Assembly: GCA_016780605.1 (NCBI GenBank)
Contig: JADHLS010000119.1
Location: 1-10,035 of the forward strand
Reading direction: 5' to 3'
Source: Reyranella sp.
GTDB taxonomy: Bacteria; Pseudomonadota; Alphaproteobacteria; Reyranellales; Reyranellaceae
Length of the DNA stretch: 10,035 nucleotides
Shown here: piece by piece, positions 6,257-10,035 of the stretch
Layout: the number at the start of each line of letters is the position of its first letter
How positions within the stretch are numbered: the first letter of the stretch is position 1
Position numbers and translations under genes: made by a program
The notes under the pieces: model-generated
The model's input: the letters and a program-made list of their open reading frames with translations, nothing else
The model's database searches: none
What the model was told of the DNA's origin: nothing

Positions 6257-6299
6257 TTGATTAATAACATTGGTAATATTAGAAGCAATATAGTAATAT
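6257..6299 (+). promoter_or_regulatory. AT-rich promoter region of the two-gene cassette
   Basis: The sequence turns sharply AT-rich between about 6240 and 6302, unlike its surroundings. TTGGTA (6270-6275) and TAATAT (6294-6299) are spaced by 18 bases and make a plausible sigma-70 pair; TTGATT at 6257 and another TAATAT at 6274 are alternatives with worse spacing. Short TAATA/TATTA inverted copies (6262-6266, 6277-6281) may bind a regulator or simply reflect composition. A ribosome-binding site follows at 6314-6318. Confidence 0.45.
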
Positions 6300-6324
6300 A
6301 CTCTGCCATGATGAGGAGTGGCGG

Positions 6325-6807
6325 ATGTTCAACTTTTCTGAAGACGATTTCGTGCCAGGCTTTCGTATGAAGGACCCGAAGGGTGAGGTTCCAGGCTTTC
6401 GCATGGCGCCGGATGGCTCAACTCAACAAAGCCTTACAGACATCTGGTCCTCTGCATATCGACGAGCCCTTGCTCCCGAAAGTTGGCCGACACCGGGCGG
6501 AGCTTCGAACCAAGCCAGCAATCTGACATTTCGATTTGGCGGCGGCCTTCCTGGACCCGCGGTAGAGCCAACGTGGCCGTCGGCTTCGAGTCATCCATCA
6601 TTGTCTGGAGTTGAGCCTGTTGCCGCTGGCGATTTGCGATGCCAAGGGTATTGCTCGCAAGGCGGTGACAGAGGAACGACTGGTGCTTATCGCCAAGGGG
6701 GCGATGTTCTCTGTGCGAAGTGTCTTGTAAAGAGATTGGGCTACGAAAACATGCCGAGCTCGGAGTTACCCAAGCTTCTTGAGCCTTGGACGCTGGATCG
6801 CAAATAG
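6325..6807 (+). CDS. Unrecognised protein with tandem VPGFRM repeats and a C-terminal four-cysteine motif
   Basis: A 160-residue soluble protein that I cannot assign. The N-terminus contains VPGFRM twice, at 10-15 and 22-27, a period of twelve residues also visible in the DNA (6355-6369 and 6391-6405, 14 of 15 bases identical). The middle is rich in Pro, Ser and Gly and probably disordered. The C-terminal part has CQGYC (106-110) and CAKC (130-133), a CX3C-X19-CX2C arrangement that suggests a small zinc-binding fold, and ends with an acidic/Leu segment. No signal peptide is visible. The start is supported by AGGAG (6314-6318), six bases upstream. The stop is followed immediately by the ribosome-binding site of the next gene, so the two form an operon. 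Base composition is lower in GC than the neighbours, which hints at transfer. Confidence 0.75.
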   Translation: MFNFSEDDFVPGFRMKDPKGEVPGFRMAPDGSTQQSLTDIWSSAYRRALAPESWPTPGGASNQASNLTFRFGGGLPGPAVEPTWPSASSHPSLSGVEPVAAGDLRCQGYCSQGGDRGTTGAYRQGGDVLCAKCLVKRLGYENMPSSELPKLLEPWTLDRK

Positions 6808-6819
6808 GAGAAGGGCCAC

Positions 6820-7194
6820 GTGCCCGACTGGAAGTCTGTCCTTAGCCGCTTGGCTGTCGGTGATATCTTTCATGCTTCCTGCCCAAGCAAGGCGAGTTTC
6901 ATTTGCCTGGTCGAGGAAGTTACGAACGAAAGGATAGCCTCGAGAAGGATCACCACACAGGAACATGTCGACTTTGAGTTGGCCACCGGCCTCACGTTGC
7001 CGCGCAGCGATGAAGTGAGATGCAGGATCGATTCAATAGCACCGGTGCCGGTAGCGATTCACAATGTCCTGCTGGGTCTGGAACGCAAGATGAGGCTGTG
7101 TCGCGGTGAAAAGGTCCGGCTGAGCGAAGAGGAGAAGGAGGCATTGAAGTTCGTCGCGGACTTCTATCCTGCGAACCCGGTTGACGAAGAATAA
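6820..7194 (+). CDS. Unrecognised 124-residue protein, second gene of the plus-strand cassette
   Basis: A soluble protein with GTG start (6820-6822), chosen because AGGAG at 6806-6810 overlaps the stop of the previous gene and lies nine bases upstream. The N-terminal half (SVLSRLAVGDIFHASC, then FICLVEEVTNERIASRRITT) looks like alternating beta strands. The C-terminal half is charged and probably helical (LSEEEKEALKFVADF). No signal peptide, membrane segment or known catalytic motif is visible. Cys21, Cys29, Cys68 and Cys93 are present without a clear metal-binding spacing. Only 12 bases separate it from the upstream gene, so the two products probably function together. The role is unknown. 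Confidence 0.68.
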   Translation: MPDWKSVLSRLAVGDIFHASCPSKASFICLVEEVTNERIASRRITTQEHVDFELATGLTLPRSDEVRCRIDSIAPVPVAIHNVLLGLERKMRLCRGEKVRLSEEEKEALKFVADFYPANPVDEE

Positions 7195-7281
7195 GCCACG
7201 ATACGCAGTCTCTATTCATCGCTTTTGTGTACGACGGTACGCGCCCTAGTTCTGCCACGGAACAATCTTCGGGAGATTTCG

Positions 7282-7410
7282 ATGGAGAAGGTCGTTGGTG
7301 CCAGAATGATGGAAGCTGCCCTCTCCGTGGGAAAGAAGCCGGGGAACTTGATTCGAGAGTCAGTGAACTCGTTACCGGTCGCGAAAAGGAGGAACCCCTC
7401 TAGGCGCTAG
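7282..7410 (+). CDS. Doubtful 42-residue small ORF
   Basis: An ATG at 7282 is preceded by GGGAG (7271-7275) at six bases and opens a 42-codon basic peptide ending in KRRNPSRR. I recognise no family. It lies downstream of the plus-strand cassette in a region of mixed composition, so it may be a remnant or chance ORF. An upstream in-frame ATG at 7225 lacks a ribosome-binding site. Confidence 0.25.
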   Translation: MEKVVGARMMEAALSVGKKPGNLIRESVNSLPVAKRRNPSRR

Positions 7411-7546
7411 CGACATCTTGGGCATTCTCACGCAGCACTTTGTCTTCGGGATTGCGCGCGAGCATCCCGAACTCGATCCCGATCGATAGGCCTGGGAGGC
7501 TGTAGCCGAGCGCGACCGCAAGTGCCGCGCTCGGTGTCCTCTCTAT
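7400..7546 (-). pseudogene. Coding-like fragment in frame after the aminotransferase stop
   Basis: Directly after the TAA of the aminotransferase gene the same frame stays open for 48 codons, to TAG at 7400-7402. The translation, with segments such as LAVALGYSLPGLSIGIEFG and LARNPEDKVLRENAQDV, looks like real protein rather than shadow sequence. There is no good start codon or ribosome-binding site, so it may be the C-terminal remnant of a lost gene or a C-terminal extension cut off by the TAA. Family unknown. Confidence 0.3.
7506..7534 (-). terminator. Hairpin downstream of the aminotransferase gene
   Basis: CCGAGCGCG (7506-7514) and CGCGCTCGG (7526-7534) form a perfect 9-bp stem with an 11-base loop, starting 12 bases past the TAA of the aminotransferase gene. 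No strong U-tract follows on the minus strand. Confidence 0.45.
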
Positions 7547-8881
<1,335 letters not shown>

Positions 8882-9703
8882 TTATGGGTCGATCAGCTTT
8901 ACCGACGCCTCCACCGTCATCTTGGCATCACCAAAGCCCACCCGCCGCCCGCTGACCGGCGCCGCGTCGCGATAGTCGAGACCCACTGCAACCCGAAGAC
9001 TGTCGCCACGCGGGCTCATGTTGTTGGCGGGATCGAAGCCCACCCATTCAAGGCCCGGCACCCAGGCTTCGGCCCAGGAATGGCTGGTGCGACCGACATG
9101 CAGTTCGGGATCGTCGTTGCGCAGGTAGCCGCTGACATAGCGCGCCGGCACGCCGAGGCGGCGGCAGCAGGCGATGAAGACATGCGCCTGGTCCTGGGCG
9201 ACGCCGGCACCGCGCGCCAGCGCCTCGGCCGCCGTGGTTTCCACGGTCGAGACGCCGGTCTTGTAGGCGATGCGCTGGCAGACCCGCTTCATCAGCTCGT
9301 GCAGGGCCTCGACGCGCTTGGCCGCCTCGTCCGCCTTGTCGGCGAGGCCCGCGATGACCGGATCGAAGCTTGCATCGTGCTGCGCGAGGCCGGTGTTGCG
9401 CAGCCAGAACGGCGCCGGCAGGGTCGGCGTCTCGGCATAGCGCAGCCACTGGTCGCCGCCGATGTACTCGTAGAGACCATGCACCACGATCTCGACCGCA
9501 TTGTGCTGATGCGCCACCGAGAAGGTCGTCACCTGGTTGCTGTGGCCGTCGAGCCATTCCGAGCGCTTGCCCGGCCCGTCGATGCGCCAGGAGACGATAC
9601 GCTGGCCGGTCGCGGGCTTGGGTGTGAGCCGCACGTCATGGATCGAATGACCGGAGGGCTGGTCGAACTCGAAGCGCGTGACGTGGTGGACGGAGAGGCG
9701 CAT
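8882..9703 (-). CDS. Transglutaminase-like superfamily protein lacking the nucleophilic Cys
   Basis: A 273-residue cytoplasmic protein with a bacterial transglutaminase-like N-terminal domain (about 1-80, MRLSVHHVTRFEFDQPSG, DVRLTPKP, DGHSNQV) and a transglutaminase core (about 150-230). In the core the usual G-V-C-Q-D motif reads GVAQDQAH, so the nucleophile position is Ala169 (codon GCC at 9206-9204). The remaining triad residues, His208 in SHSWAEAW and Asp224 in GFDPANN, are present, as is GVPARYVSGYL. The start at 9703 lies seven bases after the alpha-E stop and matches the family N-terminus; the longer frame to 9952 is out-of-frame alpha-E sequence. Alpha-E, ATP-grasp and transglutaminase genes recur together in proteobacteria, thought to modify or break down peptides; the exact job is unknown. 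This copy may be a pseudoenzyme or have a binding role. Confidence 0.88.
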   Translation of the reverse strand: MRLSVHHVTRFEFDQPSGHSIHDVRLTPKPATGQRIVSWRIDGPGKRSEWLDGHSNQVTTFSVAHQHNAVEIVVHGLYEYIGGDQWLRYAETPTLPAPFWLRNTGLAQHDASFDPVIAGLADKADEAAKRVEALHELMKRVCQRIAYKTGVSTVETTAAEALARGAGVAQDQAHVFIACCRRLGVPARYVSGYLRNDDPELHVGRTSHSWAEAWVPGLEWVGFDPANNMSPRGDSLRVAVGLDYRDAAPVSGRRVGFGDAKMTVEASVKLIDP

Positions 9704-9710
9704 GGTCGTG

Positions 9711-10035
9711 TCAGTCGAGCAGGAACTGGCGGCCGATTTCGTCGGACAGGGTGGCGATGTCGGTGCGCACGCCGCCCAGGAACTTGCGCAGGCCGGCATC
9801 GAACACCCGGTCGATGCGAGCGTAGCGCAGGCGGGCATGCAGCTCGCCCGCCAGCCGATCGGCCTCGCCGCGCGCGCCGTAGGCCTCGGCGAGCTCGCAC
9901 ATGCTGAGATCGACCATCCACAGGCAGTGATGCACCGAGCGCGGCACGTCACGGCGCAGCATCATCAGCTCGGCGACCTTCATGGGATCGAGCGCGCTGC
10001 GATAGATGCGCCGGTAGGTGCGCACGGCGCCGATG
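9711..10035 (-). CDS. Alpha-E domain (DUF403) protein, C-terminal part, cut by window edge
   Basis: The last 108 codons of an alpha-E family protein; the N-terminus lies beyond the window. Family features seen are YRRIYRSALDPMKVAELMMLRRDVPRSVHHCL and the helical tail with FLGGVRTDIATLSDEIGRQFLLD, which agree with the all-helical DUF403 fold. There is no in-window start to choose: the frame stays open to base 10035, and GTG at 10025 is only an internal codon. It is translationally coupled to the transglutaminase-like gene seven bases downstream. In other genomes a circularly permuted ATP-grasp gene usually precedes it, which could be checked just outside this window. The biochemical function is not known. 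Confidence 0.87.
   Translation of the reverse strand, partial: IGAVRTYRRIYRSALDPMKVAELMMLRRDVPRSVHHCLWMVDLSMCELAEAYGARGEADRLAGELHARLRYARIDRVFDAGLRKFLGGVRTDIATLSDEIGRQFLLD

Noticed and set aside
9704..9952. N-terminal extension of the transglutaminase-like protein
   Set aside because: The extra 83 residues are the alpha-E gene read in the wrong frame; the family N-terminus begins at 9703.

Overview
The window is GC-rich chromosomal DNA, most likely from an alphaproteobacterium of Rhizobiales or Rhodospirillales/Reyranella type. The grounds are an orphan Bug/TctC-type binding protein, MsrP, a bacterial EF-G paralogue, an alpha-E/transglutaminase pair and a dispersed REP-like inverted repeat. 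No rRNA, tRNA, CRISPR array or transposase was seen. Apart from one two-gene insert, all convincing genes lie on the minus strand, so the layout below runs from high to low coordinates.

Region 1 (10035-8882): the end of an alpha-E (DUF403) gene, then a transglutaminase-like gene whose nucleophile Cys is replaced by Ala. Region 2 (8882-7400): a class I aspartate/aromatic aminotransferase with a candidate promoter, followed by a hairpin and a coding-like fragment. Region 3 (7410-6240, plus strand): a lower-GC cassette of two unrecognised small genes behind an AT-rich promoter region. The first has tandem VPGFRM repeats and a four-cysteine motif; the second starts with GTG right behind it. Region 4 (5938-3863): an EF-G-like translational GTPase lacking the usual catalytic His of the DTPGH motif.

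Region 5 (3794-2621) is the most interesting. It holds two tandem paralogues of a small exported thioredoxin-fold protein. The upstream copy (3760-3326) is interrupted by one in-frame TGA, at codon 41. The TGA falls exactly at the first position of a C-x-x-C-type redox motif (TGA-Gly-Gly-Cys), and the frame continues as well-conserved protein for 103 more residues. Immediately after the TGA there is a bacterial SECIS-like hairpin with a bulged U, a GU in a five-base apical loop, and an E. coli fdhF-like distance of 18 nt from TGA to loop. I read this as a candidate exported selenoprotein (U-x-x-C thioredoxin-like) that ordinary gene calling would miss or split. The downstream copy has Ser at the Sec position. 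Both copies carry similar hairpins over their ribosome-binding sites, and a REP-like repeat separates them.

Region 6 (2604-7): a DUF962/Mpo1-like membrane protein follows the second paralogue at 16 nt, then MsrP (periplasmic methionine sulfoxide reductase) without MsrQ alongside, then a TctC/Bug solute-binding protein. The two thioredoxin-like proteins and MsrP suggest a cell-envelope thiol/methionine redox theme; this is inference from proximity. No Sec machinery (selA, selB, selC, selD) lies in the window, so the selenoprotein call depends on finding it elsewhere in the genome.
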